This document shows positions 1 through 13,028 of a stretch of DNA of 64,000 nucleotides, piece after piece. The stretch spans positions 253,027 to 317,026 of the forward strand of contig NW_001799641.1 of NCBI RefSeq assembly GCF_000165425.1, written 5' to 3'. The notes under the pieces are model-generated. The model was not told where the DNA came from. It saw nothing but the letters and a program-made list of their open reading frames with translations, and did no database searches. The stretch comes from Paramecium tetraurelia (taxonomy: Eukaryota > Ciliophora > Oligohymenophorea > Peniculida > Parameciidae). Position 1 is the stretch's first letter; the number at the start of each line of letters is the position of its first letter. The position numbers were made by a program, and so were the translations under genes.

Positions 1-656
1 GATGCTGCTTATTTCGACAGGATGTGGTATTACATTATGGAGTCCCTTAATAATACAAAATTATTTACCTCATAAGATCCAGATTTCGAATAGTAATTTA
101 AAAGAACTATATTTTAGAATGCTTGTGACTAATAGCTTTAATGACTTCTATGCTCAGATTTAACTTAGTGATTTATGTGAATATCTACCAGGAGACATAA
201 AGATTAGAGCAGCAACGTTATGTCCTACTATAATGAACCAAAATATGAGACATGGCCTCAAAGCGATGTTGATATATATTCAAAACCTAATTGAGACTGA
301 TGTTGCAATTAATAACTTTACTTACAGAGCAGTGCCTACTTAAAATGAATTAGAAGGAGCATTTATGATATCGGAAGTGATAAATGTCATGAATTCTAAT
401 TTTTATAATGATTTAATTCAAGTTACAACCGAACTAGTGGATCAATAAGAAGTAATTGATTTTATTAAATTAGGTTTTCAATATCTGCTACTTATTTATA
501 CTTTTCGTTGTTTTCCTGATAATTATAACTGAAGTCAAGAACAAAATATATGAAAACAGTAGGATCATAATTCATTTTGTTTATGTGATTCCTTCCCAAA
601 CAATATTCACTGATGATACATTTGAAAGAACTCTTAGAACTTTAATCAATTTCTGA
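1..656 (+). CDS. C-terminal part of a membrane protein (5' end outside window)
   Basis: Frame 2 is open from base 2 to TGA at 654-656 in the ciliate code, with one 22-nt intron at 452-473 that is needed to keep frame. The first ~155 visible residues look extracytoplasmic or luminal. They are followed by one clear membrane helix (around FVVFLIITEV) and a cytoplasmic tail of about 45 residues. I do not recognise the family; the layout resembles the ends of large multi-pass sensory membrane proteins that are common in ciliates. An ATG sits at base 2, but the hydrophobic run right after it suggests a helix of a longer protein rather than a true start. The next gene begins about 110 bp downstream on the same strand. 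Confidence 0.6.
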
Positions 657-767
657 TAATATTTCTATAAAATATTTATAGTAACTTTTATTAAATAAGT
701 AAAGAATTATTTTCTGATACTATAATAATTATAATGTCGGAGATTTAGTTCAAATGAATTTAAACTA

Positions 768-1235
768 ATGTTTTATGATTTAATACCAGGTAAATAGGCT
801 TACTTAGAATCAGTAGAGAATTTGCAACAAGGAACTTATTTATTATTAGATGAATGCCCTTGTAAAATCCTCAGACTTCAACTCTTCTTTAGTCGTCATG
901 GTCATTGTGCATACATTGAAGTTGAAAATGCATTTTCAAAATAAATTGTTAAAATATAACGTTCGATTCACGGAAAATTGGAAATACCTTTAATTTAATT
1001 TGAGGAATATAGTTTGATTGGAATATAAAATGATGATTTTTTAACATTATTAAATTCCAAGGGTACAATTCGAGAAGATATAAAGATGCCCTAATTTAAG
1101 GAGTTAGCAAACAAATTAAGGATGTGGTTTGAAGAGGGAAAGTAATATATTATTAATATTTTTAGAGATATTATAGTGTAGATTATAAAATATATGGATA
1201 AAGAGGAAGTGTCAGAGGCAAGATGTGAGGAATGA
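768..1235 (+). CDS. Divergent eIF5A-like protein lacking the hypusination lysine
   Basis: A 155-residue reading frame without introns. eIF5A binds the ribosome between the P and E sites and helps peptide bond formation at difficult sequences; this needs a hypusine made from one lysine. The family is recognised from the N-terminal SH3-like domain (YLLLDECPCKI, compare YVLLKGHPCK) and the C-terminal OB fold (YSLIGIQNDDFLTLL then REDIKMP). In the loop that normally reads SKTGKHGHAK this protein has FFSRHGHC, with Arg where the modified Lys should be. The start at 768 is the first in-frame ATG; the short acidic N-terminus of normal eIF5A is not found. An ATG at 734 is in another frame. It could be a specialised paralog or a decaying copy; the frame is fully open, which argues for function. 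Confidence 0.75.
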
Positions 1236-1303
1236 ATAATATTATATTTTTAATAGAAATTATTTGGTTGAGTTAAATTAAAATACATTTTCTAGAATAT
1301 TAA

Positions 1304-2850
1304 ATGATGTTACTAAAAGCGTGTATGGTGGCAATTACGTTATTCTTGACCTTATGCTAGGATGATTCAGAATATGAAGGGAATAGCAAACCTAAAAGAC
1401 AAACTTATGATGACCCAGTATCTGCAGTTATCTATTGAAAGGATCCATATAAAAATCTTATCGAATGGTTGAAAGATGGGAAAGCTGAGATTTCAAAGGT
1501 GCAAATTGAAGTGTAGAGTGAAGGTCATAGAACGTTAAGAGCAACTCAATTCATCAGATAAGGTGAATGGGTGTTGTTCATTCCACGCACGCAATATTTA
1601 TCATTGGAGGAAGTGAAAAAGAGTTGTTTGATTAATAGAAAGATGATTTAAATCAATTATAAACCAAACAACATTCAAACTTATTTTGTTAATCATTTAT
1701 TACAAGAAAATAGGAGGTTTTTATCATAAAAATATGTATTAGAAAATATTCATTTTGGAAACCATATATTGATGTATTACCAAAAGATGTGAGTGGATTT
1801 CCTACTTATTTTGATGCTGAATAGGATGCATTATTGAAAGGTTCTCCAACTTTGTTTACAGTGATAAATCAAAGGAAAGTATTCAAAGAGGAATACGAGA
1901 ATTTGAAGGAAGCAGTAAAGGAATTCTAGAAATATGGCTATACATATGATGATTTCATAAAATTCAGAATTCTAACAATATCGAGAAGTTTTACAGTACA
2001 GATTGGAGAAAAAGAATAATAATAATTGCTAGTTCCATTGGCAGGTATAGAATTTTGAAAGTATTAAGATTTCATAAATCATGATAATAATGGATTCTTG
2101 AAATATGGATATTCTAAAGACGCAGATGGATTCTTTATGTAGGCTGTTAGAAATATTTAGAAAGGAGAAGAATTGTTTTATAATTATGGTTAATGGTCCA
2201 ATAAATATTTTTTTATGAATTATGGATTTGCAAGTTTGACTAATCCTATGAATTAATTTGATTTAGATATTTGTTTGAATAAAAATGATAGATTATTCAA
2301 CCTTAAGATTTCATTGACTAAGGGAAACATGTGTTGGGGCAATAGATTAGTGAATGAAACCGATCATGATACATTTAGGTAGTCATTGGCTACTGTTAGA
2401 TTTACTTAAATATCTAAATTAGATGACTTTTTATAATTGGAAGAAGATGTATAAAATTTTAAACAGTTTTGGCCAGGATGGCACACTACAATCAAGACAA
2501 TTGAATTGGAGAAGGCCACTTTCAAAGCATTAAAAGGAATATTAGTAACAGAATTAGGGAATTTTGCTAGTACAATAGAGGATGATGAAAGGAGGTTAAA
2601 TGATCCATAAACTCCTGAATTTAGAAAACATATTATAATGTTGACACTGAGAGAAAAACAGATTATTAAAAAAAACATCGATATTTGTGATTTAATGCTC
2701 TAAGTGATAGATAAGAGTTCTGAAGTAAACTTTATTATTATTAAATAGGAACTTAAAAACTTAATGAAATATTATCATTATCGAGAAATAACAAAATATG
2801 TTAATAGCTAAATCATTCCTTTGAAACTTGAGTAAGAAGGCTTAGCATGA
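1304..2850 (+). CDS. SET-domain protein (SETD3/Rubisco-LSMT type) with an N-terminal hydrophobic signal
   Basis: 490 residues after removing introns 1418-1441, 1717-1742 and 2045-2068. The SET fold is the split form seen in SETD3, SETD6 and plant Rubisco methyltransferases, which methylate lysine or histidine of non-histone proteins using S-adenosylmethionine. Visible marks in order: RATQFIRQGEWVLFIPR, the FWKPYIDVLPK segment, the ADFINHD motif (NH) that binds SAM, and ELFYNYG with the catalytic Tyr, followed by a helical substrate-binding C-terminal region. Unusually, the first ~18 residues (MMLLKACMVAITLFLTL) look like a signal peptide, which would send it to the secretory pathway or membranes. 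Two in-frame ATGs (1304, 1307) start the frame. It converges with the EF-hand gene, with only 34 bp between the stops. Confidence 0.85.
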
Positions 2851-2884
2851 TAATAATTATATTATTGGTAGTGTAAACATAATA

Positions 2885-4314
2885 TCAATATTCTTAATCT
2901 GGTGGTTACAGTTCGTATTTTTAGAAACCAGGGAATAACAAATCATCTAAATCATCATCTAATTAAGATGGTTGTTCCTATTTCCTCTTTTATGCAACTG
3001 GGGGTTATATAACATATGGTTAAGGTTATTATTTATTTTGAGTGGTAGCCAATAATGGTTAAGATTTGCGATCAGTAGAGAGTTTTTGAGCTTATTATTA
3101 TTAATTTTGCAAATCTTTTGTTCTTTGGTGCAATTCTTGAATGTAATCTTTCTGTCTTGTTTTCTTCCTGTCACTCATAATATCAATATTTTAATCTTAG
3201 TCAGATTTCTTCTTTTCATCTAAAAAGAATTCTGTTTTAAATTCGTTGAAATTTATACGACTACAATGAACTCTAAGAATATTTCAATTATTACTTTGAC
3301 ATTCTGCCTAAACATCCTTTTAAATCATACGATTCAAATTGACCTCCTAATTCATTCATGTAAATTACTAAATCTTGGATAGTAATATATCCCTTCATTC
3401 CAATATCTAATTATTTGAATAAGGCCAGTAGGATATCTTTAGTTCCAATAACTTCTTTTATGAAATTGAGGTTTCTCTCTAATTGCAATTGTAGATGCAT
3501 GATTTCACAAATGTATTCCCTTTGAGCCACCGAAAGAAACTAAGGAATATTCTATTTTAATGGATGATGCATATAATGCATGGCTCCAAATTGCATAAAT
3601 TGTTATGAATCATCTGGGCCTAGGAGCATATACTTGAATTCAACAGAGGAGATTTGATTGTCATCATTACCTCCATATCGCAGGAACATTTAACCCAACT
3701 CAATAGTATTGAGAATGACGTCCAATTTTTACAATCCTAACTGAAACTCATTATAATCGATTGTTCCATTCTTCTTAGAATCAAAGAAATCAAAAAGCAA
3801 TTTGACATTGAATCTCTAATCTTATTTCAACATCCTTTGCAATTTCCACACTTTCTTATCAATAATAGAGCATTCAGCTAAATATTTTGCAAAGGCCACT
3901 TCCTCAAAATTTTAAGTTGATCTTGGCAAATTTCTTATGAACTATAGTACATATTCCTCATATCCATCATCATACCCTTGAATATTTGAGTCAATACTTA
4001 CTTTCATGAGGCAGGAATGGAATATTGCTGGGATCGTTAGGATCAAAATATTATTATGGTTATCCCATTTTGACTGGATAAGGAGGTTACTCGTAATATG
4101 CTATTATTTAATTAATAATAATACTATAATTTAAAGGTCGCAAATCATTCAAATATGTTCGATTCTGCAATTGACTTTAGTAAGGATCATAATATTAGTA
4201 ATCTGCATAATCATCTTGAGTTTCTGTCAAAAATCCACTGTGTCTGTATGTCTTTTCGTTATACTACCCATGGGTATATGGCTGTTAATAGGGGTCAGGA
4301 TTATGATAATACAT
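2885..4314 (-). CDS. EF-hand protein with a Tyr/Gln/Pro-rich N-terminus
   Basis: About 452 residues after introns 4101-4124, 3977-4001 and 3273-3294. The first ~120 residues are rich in Tyr, Gln and Pro. A helical region of EF-hand pairs follows, including a loop reading DSKKNGTIDYNEF and weaker, partly degenerate hands (RYGGNDDNQISSVEF, then LDIGMKGYITIQDL, then a last one after the third intron ending INFNEF). The C-terminus is a Gln/Lys-rich tail of about 100 residues. The family suggests calcium sensing; the partner is unknown. The 4101-4124 intron lies inside the low-complexity N-terminus and restores a sensible frame, which supports translation from 4314. That start lies 4 bp from the start of the divergent pseudokinase gene. 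Confidence 0.7.
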
Positions 4315-4318
4315 TTAT

Positions 4319-5447
4319 ATGAATAATTATAAATTATAAAAAGTCTTATTCAAAAAGGTCAATAAAGGTGTAATAGTTGAAGAACATCTCCTCGTTAGAT
4401 CGTTGATAGATAAACAATGTTACGTCTTAAAAAGAACAGACATTAGCAAAATTAATATCGAAAGATTGAATGAAATCGAAAATCATCTCAAAAAATTGAT
4501 TAATGTCAAACATCCAAGTTTAACCAAAATTAAGGAATACTTCATTGAATCTTAATATCTTGTTTAAGTCTTAGAATATTGTGGAGGTAGTGAATCTTAA
4601 TAATTTAGAATAAATCTTAAATGAAAGATTAAACAAGTAAGTCTCGGTTAATTTAGTATGTCAATATTTGCTTTAATTGTTATTCGCATTAAATTACTTA
4701 GAAATGCAACAGATTAATGTCTCAATAGATTTAGACACAATCTTTTTAAATTCCTTTGGATCACTAAGGATATAATTTGATTTGCTTTCCAACAAAAATT
4801 GGAGAGAAGAAGTCAAGTATCTACAGTAAGTTCTAAAGAAAACTAATTTGGACTGGGAATCCCAAAAATCACATGAACTGACCTAAATCCTTAAATCACT
4901 TATGCAGCCGAATCCACCGAGTGTTTAGTAAATGATTAATCATCCTTATTTACTAAAAGCCATGTTTGATTTTTGCAAATAATAAGATCTAGAAGCCTTA
5001 GCTTAATTGAATTAAGAAAAATTAATTAAAGAACAAACCAATAATAAAAGAGTGGGGAGAGCATCCACTTCTGCTAATTAAAATCGATAAAAAATAACCT
5101 AATAATCCCCTAATCTAAGGAAGAATTCAAAGGATAGACCTTAAACCCATTAATAATAAAAAAAGAAACCTGAACAATAATAGATTAAATAATAACCAAT
5201 TAGAAATTAAATACCTCCAAAACCTACAAAATAAAGGAATAACTCTTAAGATACTGTCACTAATGAATCTGTTCTAAATCAAGATTTACTAATGACCAAA
5301 GGAAAGGAGGAACTACAGGAACTATTAAAACTTTACAAAGACTAACTTAAAGAAAGTAGCAAACAATATAACCCTTGGTTGAATATGTCTGAGATTAAGG
5401 AAATAACTGAATATGATACAACTACCAACCTAAATCAACAGTCATGA
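4319..5447 (+). CDS. Nek-like pseudokinase
   Basis: 368 residues after intron 4587-4608. The N-terminal ~230 residues follow the Nek-type kinase fold: a YKLQKVL start, an invariant-lysine equivalent in CYVLKR, and hinge-like VLEYCG. The catalytic elements are gone. There is no glycine-rich loop, and where HRDLKPxNIFL should be the sequence reads INVSIDLDTIFL. The DFG position reads IQFDLL. The C-lobe end (LMQPNPPSVQQMINHPYL) matches the usual kinase tail motif. The last ~130 residues are Gln/Lys/Asn-rich and end in a short helix. It is therefore probably a scaffold or regulator and not an enzyme. The start at 4319 is needed to keep the first beta strand. Confidence 0.75.
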
Positions 5448-5822
5448 AATTTATATAGAATTCTATAATTATTATAAAATTTCAAATATTATTATGAAAC
5501 TTATATAATTTCAGGAATAATATAAAATTTTCTCTGTATTTCAATAACATTAATGATTGATAAATTTATCCAAAAATTGTTTAACAATCAAATAAAAGAT
5601 TTATAAGATTATATTTATAAGGCTCACATCCAAGACAAAATTTTCCATTTTATAATATAAAATATTATGTTTAAAATTCCACAATTATAAAATGGATTAT
5701 AAAAATAAATACATTAATAAACGAATGAATTCAGATTTGTTTTGATTCCGCTTTAGAAATAAATAGAATTAATTAAAAACAATAACTAACTAATCATATA
5801 AATAAAGAGTTCAATTGTCAAA
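5448..5822. other. Convergent intergenic spacer
   Basis: About 375 bp of very AT-rich DNA between the stop of the pseudokinase and the stop of the small minus-strand gene. I see no coding pattern, RNA gene or strong repeat in it. Confidence 0.6.
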
Positions 5823-6113
5823 TCAATCATTGTGATTCTGTTAATTTTATATATTGCCCTTTTACATAACTTGTTATCGCTGTGGAGAAAAAATTGATAG
5901 CAATGCATAAGCACCAAAAAGTAGGAGCATCATGAATGCTAGTCCTTATGTTGTTGAAGTGTTGGATGTTGTTGGATTGGGATTTGCTATTGGAATAATC
6001 AAAAAATAATTACTCAAGCTGCCATTTTCATTTAATTATCCATTCAAATTCACTAGAGATATGAATATTTGATTTGCATGATTAACAATTAATTCGCATA
6101 AATCGTCGTTCAT
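5823..6113 (-). CDS. Small single-pass membrane protein, unknown
   Basis: A 96-residue frame on the minus strand. A hydrophobic segment (LAFMMLLLFGAYALLSIF) lies around residues 55-72, followed by a short Gln/Asn-rich tail (PQRQQVMQKG). A 27-nt stretch starting GTAATT and ending AATAG lies inside the frame; it has the form of a ciliate intron, keeps the frame and contains no TGA, so it may be spliced out, giving about 87 residues. I do not recognise the family. The short length leaves some doubt that it is a gene, but the membrane segment with flanking polar tails is gene-like. Confidence 0.45.
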
Positions 6114-7076
6114 TTCAAAAATAATAATAAATAAATTCCAGAAAACTGAAAAGTTCTTATAGCATAAAATACGTAATATAATTTAATAAATTATATTTTT
6201 GTATTTATTAATAAGCATTATGATAATATAGATTAATGATGAGTGAAAATATAATATTAATAGATCTTTAATTAAATTAAAGACTTTAATAACTATATCA
6301 TAGATTAGTCAATATAGATGTATAGAACTTGTATCAACTTATTCTTTTTAAAATCTATTCTTAACACATAAAAAAAGAAAGGCTTAGAAATTAAAACTAA
6401 TAATATTTAAAGATTTCCCAACTTTTTTAAATTGTAAATTGGTCAAAATTATTTAGTATTAATAGAAATGAATTGAATCCTTTTTACTTAATACATAGGA
6501 ATCTTCCTAATCTTTTTTCAATGTGAATAAAAAATAATAATAATTTTTGTTAAACTTTAGGTATCAAAAAGTAAAATATCATTAACAGTTATATAATTTT
6601 TGGTATTTGATCATTTTGCTCGACTGAGATAAAAATATCAAAATCATATTGATATACAAATAGATTCTCGAAATAGACAATTGTTAATTAAGAAATAAAA
6701 TGAAAAGCAATATGAAAAAAAAGTTCATATCAGTTCATAAAATAAAAAGTTGTCATTAGAAATATCAAAAATTAATGAAATCAATATATAAAATAAAAAG
6801 GTTTGAGTCAATAAAATTAAAGAAAAAATTATTTAGATCTTAAATTATCTATTCAATCAATTTAATCATTTTATTGAAATAGTGAGCGATCAAATTTTAG
6901 TTCTCTTTGAAAATGTATGAAAATCTCCTTCATTAATTTTTCCTATTTTAGACATTCTTCATACTCAAAATTCTTTACATCTTTACTCTAATCCACTTTA
7001 GAATCAAGGAATTTTGCTTAATAAATGATCCTATTAGAATTATTGGATTTAATATCATTAATTAAAGAAATCTTAA
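6114..7076. other. Long spacer upstream of acyl-CoA synthetase, possible relic
   Basis: About 960 bp, long for this genome, between divergent genes. Two plus-strand open stretches (about 6236-6526, ~96 codons, and roughly 6600-6800) have a Gln/Asn/Lys composition but no family resemblance. In an AT-rich genome with TGA as the only stop, such frames arise by chance, so I do not call them genes. Confidence 0.4.
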
Positions 7077-9236
7077 ATGGAAGAGAAAGTGTACATATCA
7101 GAAGAAGGAATGAGACAATTATTAAAGGAATTTGATGCTAAAGACCCACTTAAAAATGTCTTATGGACTACTAATTATAGAATGGAATTGCCAATTAGAG
7201 TAAGAAAATAGGGTCCAGGAAGTGAATTACCAATTACTCTTCCAGAACAATTTAAAAATGATTGCACTCAATTTGCCTAAAAGCCTGCCTTAAGTGTTAA
7301 GAGGAATAATAAATGGTAATAATAAAATATTGAATAAATAGGATTACAAGAACATATGAAGAATATTATAATGAATCAATGTAATTTGCAAAGGCTTTGA
7401 TTGCATATGGAGTAACAGAAATGAGTGCAGTAAACATAATAGGTTTTAATGCTCCTGAATGGCACATATCTTTTATGGGAAGCATTCATGCTCACAATTT
7501 ACCTGTTGGAATTTATACTACGTAAGATATAAAATTAATACGTATTTTAGAAATAATCCAGATGCATGTTTCTATGTCTCAGATCATTCTGAATGTGAAT
7601 TAGTAGTAGCAGATACTAAAGAATAATTACGTAAGTATTTGAAAATTTGGGATAAATTGCCTCGTCTAAAAGGAGTTGTATTATATAATGATGATATTCC
7701 AACTTCTGAGATCCCTGAATAAAGAAGATCATAAGTATTCAAATGGAAAGATTTTATTGAAATGGGCAAAAAAGCAGATTTAATGGGTTCAGTATTAGAA
7801 AGAGTATCAAAAAATTGCGGACCTGGAAATTGTGTGACATTAATTTATACTTCAGGAACAACAGGAAATCCAAAGGGAGTTATGTTATCACATGACAATT
7901 ATGTGTTTACAATTACTTAATAGAAGAGAAAGTATGTAATGTAAGGTACTGGAGAAATGAGATTGGTAAGTTATTTGCCTTTAAGTCATGTCGTTGCATA
8001 ATTGATAGATATTATTGGTTTTGCTAGATGGGGAGCACATTTATACTTTGCAAATCCAGATGCTCTATAAGGTTCCCTAATTAATACTCTTAAGGAGGTT
8101 AGACCTACTCTATTCTTTAGTGTACCAAGAGTATGGGAAAAGATTTATGATCAAATGTAATAAATAGCAAAATCAAATGGGGCTATTAAAACTAAAATAG
8201 CTAATTGGGCCAAGTCAATTGGTAAAGAAGGAACCTTTGCATAAACTCATGGTCTGAAACCTCCTCTTTGTTTTGGATTGGCAGATAAATTGGTGTACGC
8301 AAATGTTAAAAAGGCCTTGGGATTAGATCAAGCTCAATATATGATATTCGGTGCAGCTCCATTATCCCCTATTATTAGAGAGTATTTCTTAACCTTGAAT
8401 ATGTACTTGATCAATGGTTACGGTATGAGTGAATGTGGAGGAGTGTAAAATATGGCAGATCCTTTTCACTTTGATAAATTTGATGATTTATTCATTAATA
8501 GTACTGGTAAGCCAATGGAAGGAACTGAATTAAGAATAGATAACCCAGATAAAGACGGAAATGGAGAAATCTGTTATAGAGGTAGACATATCTTTATGGG
8601 TTACTTTAAGGATGAAGATTCAACTAGGAATACAATTGATAGTAATAGATGGTTACATTCAGGAGATGTTGGCAAAATTGATAAGAATGGTAACTTGATG
8701 ATAACAGGAAGAATTAAGGAGTTGATCATTACAGCAGGAGGTGAAAATGTAGCTCCAGTTTTAATTGAGGATGAAGTCAAGAAGAACATTAAGATAGTTT
8801 CAAATTGTATGGTTATTGGAGATAAGAGAAAATATTTATCCATTTTATTAACATTAAAGCATTAATTAGCACCTGATGGATAGTAACTATAACATATTAA
8901 TTTTATCTAGGCCAACTGAGAAATTGAATGAGGATGTCATTGCTGTATTCAAGAGTCTTGGTTCTTCAGCCACTACAATTGAATAAGCCAATAATGATAA
9001 AGCTATTACTAACTATCTTCAGTAATTGATTGATGAAACCAATACAAAGTAATGAATTAAACAATAATTTAAGAGTCATCTCTAAGGCTCAGTACATTAG
9101 AAAATGGACTCTGATTCCTGGAGACTTTAGTGTTGATGGGGGAGAACTGACACCAACTTTGAAATTGAAAAGAAGAGTAGTTGAATAGAAATGGCTTGGA
9201 GAAATTGAGAAAATGTACTAAGATGCCAAATTGTGA
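7077..9236 (+). CDS. Long-chain acyl-CoA synthetase, bubblegum (ACSBG) type
   Basis: 683 residues after introns 7316-7341, 7522-7550, 8883-8910 and 9049-9073. It activates long-chain fatty acids to acyl-CoA through an acyl-AMP step using ATP. Visible motifs in order: the P-loop-like [18 protein letters not shown], the adenylate-binding [10 protein letters not shown], the HSGDVG aspartate region, and [17 protein letters not shown], whose wording is that of the ACSBG group. The length agrees with the family. No membrane segment is obvious at the N-terminus. Only 29 bp separate its stop from the start of the kinesin gene. Confidence 0.93.
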
Positions 9237-9265
9237 AATATTAATAAAATATAAATAAAAGTTAA

Positions 9266-10817
<1,552 letters not shown>

Positions 10818-10845
10818 TTATATAATTATGTATATTATAAATTAT

Positions 10846-11723
10846 ATGGAAAATAACCAAGAACTAACACCTCCAAGTCATTTCTAAATTTGGTAGTCTA
10901 CTTTCTCTATTTATATAGGCTAACATTTATTGAAATGATAGCTGTGTTAGTTTGCCTTGCTAGTAACATGGTCAAATTACATAGTATGAAAAATAAAAAT
11001 CTGAAGTTTTGGTTTCTGGTGAGTGTGAGTGCATCAAGTGCCTTCAGGGGTATGAGTCTCCTTCTAATAATGGAATAGCCATAAGGCATATGGTTAGACT
11101 TTCTATACACAGCACCAATCCTATTTTGGATCCAATCTTACATCATATTCATAGGACATCTAGCCATTTGCATGAGTGTTCTTGCTAACAAGGATACTAA
11201 TATCATCCAGTACTCCATATACTATAGCCCTGTGTGTTTAGGTAAGTTGTTTATAGACACTTAGTCTTATCTTATGTTTACTTCTTAATCAAGGATGGAT
11301 TCTTGGAAAGAGTATTAATTCTTTAATTTTTACTCTATGCCGCACTTATTTTTGGATGTTTATACTTTAGCAATAAGTTATTTTCTGATGTACTAAAACC
11401 TAACTATTGCAGCTAGAAGATGATGATTGGATAATCCCTTTCCTTTCTTAAGTCAACAAATTGATCTAAACAATATCAATAAGTTTGGCACTCAGATTGC
11501 TTATATTTTTACTAATCTTTGCCAATTATGTTTAATTGAACATAGATTTAATTCTTATAGTATTTTATCTATTTCATTACCAATTTAGGAAGTATTTATG
11601 GGTGAACTAGTTCCATATTATGCTTTGACATTTTTTAAAATACCTCCTCCTAAACATGACAATGATTCCAGAGCAGGAACTCAGATGGAATTATAAAACT
11701 TAGAAGGTCCACTGATGAAATGA
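10846..11723 (+). CDS. TOM1/TOM3-like seven-helix membrane protein
   Basis: 258 residues after introns 10893-10918, 11242-11264, 11390-11412 and 11560-11588. Several hydrophobic helices (MIAVLVCLASNM, FWIQSYIIFIGHLAI, VLILQFLLYAALIFGCLY, LALRLLIFLLIFANYV) and a final EVFMGELVPYYALTFF segment followed by PPPKH match the plant THH1/TOM1/TOM3 family and related GPCR-like proteins of unknown role, placed in vacuolar or endosomal membranes. I chose the ATG at 10846; an in-frame ATG at 10828 would start only 11 bp after the kinesin stop. Short polar C-terminal tail. The family call rests on topology and the end motif. Confidence 0.7.
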
Positions 11724-12067
11724 AATACATTATAATTTATAGTTAGTTTAACAATATTCACCTTCACTCTCTAGTAAAACTAATATTTTTAGTTAAATTA
11801 AGTTACTCATAAGTTGCAATCGATGCCAAACCTTAAATTGTATTTTATCAATTTATTTTTGAATTATATAATTAAAGTGATTCAACACTAGATGATCTAC
11901 TTCATTAATACAATCAAATTTTGAAGTATAATCTATTTGAAATAACTAAATATATATTATTAAAATCTTATTTGACCAATCAATAGTGTTAATTATAATT
12001 ATGAAGTAATTTAAATTCCACTCAAATGCTAATTAACGATATTTATAATTATAATATTTGAAATCAA
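11724..12067. other. Intergenic spacer upstream of the EB1 gene
   Basis: About 340 bp of AT-rich DNA between tandem genes. I see no coding trace or clear regulatory motif in it. Confidence 0.55.
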
Positions 12068-12754
12068 ATGTCAACAACAATTACTCAAACGACTTCAAAA
12101 AATGAATTAGTTAAGTGGATAAATGAAACATTTAAAGTAAACATTCAAATTTCTATCAAATTAGTTAACCATCACTCAACTGGAAACCCTTGGTACTGGT
12201 AGCACATTTTGTTAGATATTTGAATATTTATATCCCAATTCAATTCAAGGAAATAAAATTATTTGGAAAGCCAACAAAGAGAATGATTATATAAAGAATT
12301 TCAAGACCTTAGCAGATGCCTTTACAAAAAACAACATTTAAAAATAATTAGATGTATACTCTTTATATTATTTTAGATCTAATAACTCTCAAAAGCTAAG
12401 TATTAAGACATCTTAGATTTGGCATAATTTTTGAAATCAAAATTTGATAAGTAAACAGAAAAAAGAGAAAATTATGATCCAATTGAATTTAGAAAAGTAG
12501 AGGAAAGAAAAGTCTTTACTCCAACCAATAGAAAAACTGTATCAACTCTTAAAGATAAAACAAATAATGAAAACACAACTACATCTACTCATTCTTTGTT
12601 AGTTAAAAGACCACTTTCAAAAACCTCCACTTGGAAAACCACAAAACCAACATTCACTAAAACACCAGAACTTAATTCTATTACTGAAATTATCAATAAT
12701 GCAGAAGATGATGAGGCAACAAAAGTTAAAAAGATCAAGTCACTATTCATTTGA
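12068..12754 (+). CDS. EB1-family microtubule plus-end protein, short form
   Basis: 211 residues after introns 12137-12164 and 12354-12376. EB1 proteins bind growing microtubule ends through an N-terminal calponin-homology domain. Here that domain is clear: ELVKWINETF, STFCQIFEYLYP, KANKENDYIKNFKTLADAF, then DIQQLSKAKYQDILDLAQFLKSKFD. The rest is a basic Thr/Ser/Lys-rich linker and a short acidic-then-basic end (ITEIINNAEDDEATK). The usual dimerising coiled coil and EBH cargo-binding domain are not recognisable, so this form may bind microtubules without recruiting the usual partners, or it may dimerise in another way. Confidence 0.88.
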
Positions 12755-13028
12755 ATTAAAATTAAAAATATAACAATCATAAGTTCATATTAGTTAACTT
12801 TTATAAAATAAAAATATGAATGCTGACTCTTCGTCTTATTTTTTTTTAATATTTGATTAATAAGGAAATCATTGTTAAGAATTAAAAAAAACTTCATTTT
12901 TTTACACCTGCTTTGGTTTATCTATATAAAATAAATTATGTTTACTTAAACATAGTTTCTGATATAAAATAGTTTAATTGAATTAATATATCCATAATTG
13001 ATATAATTGTAAATATATTTATTGTAAA

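Noticed and set aside
6236-6526. 96-codon plus-strand ORF in the spacer upstream of the acyl-CoA synthetase
   Set aside because: With TGA as the only stop, frames of this length are expected by chance; no family similarity and no clear intron support.
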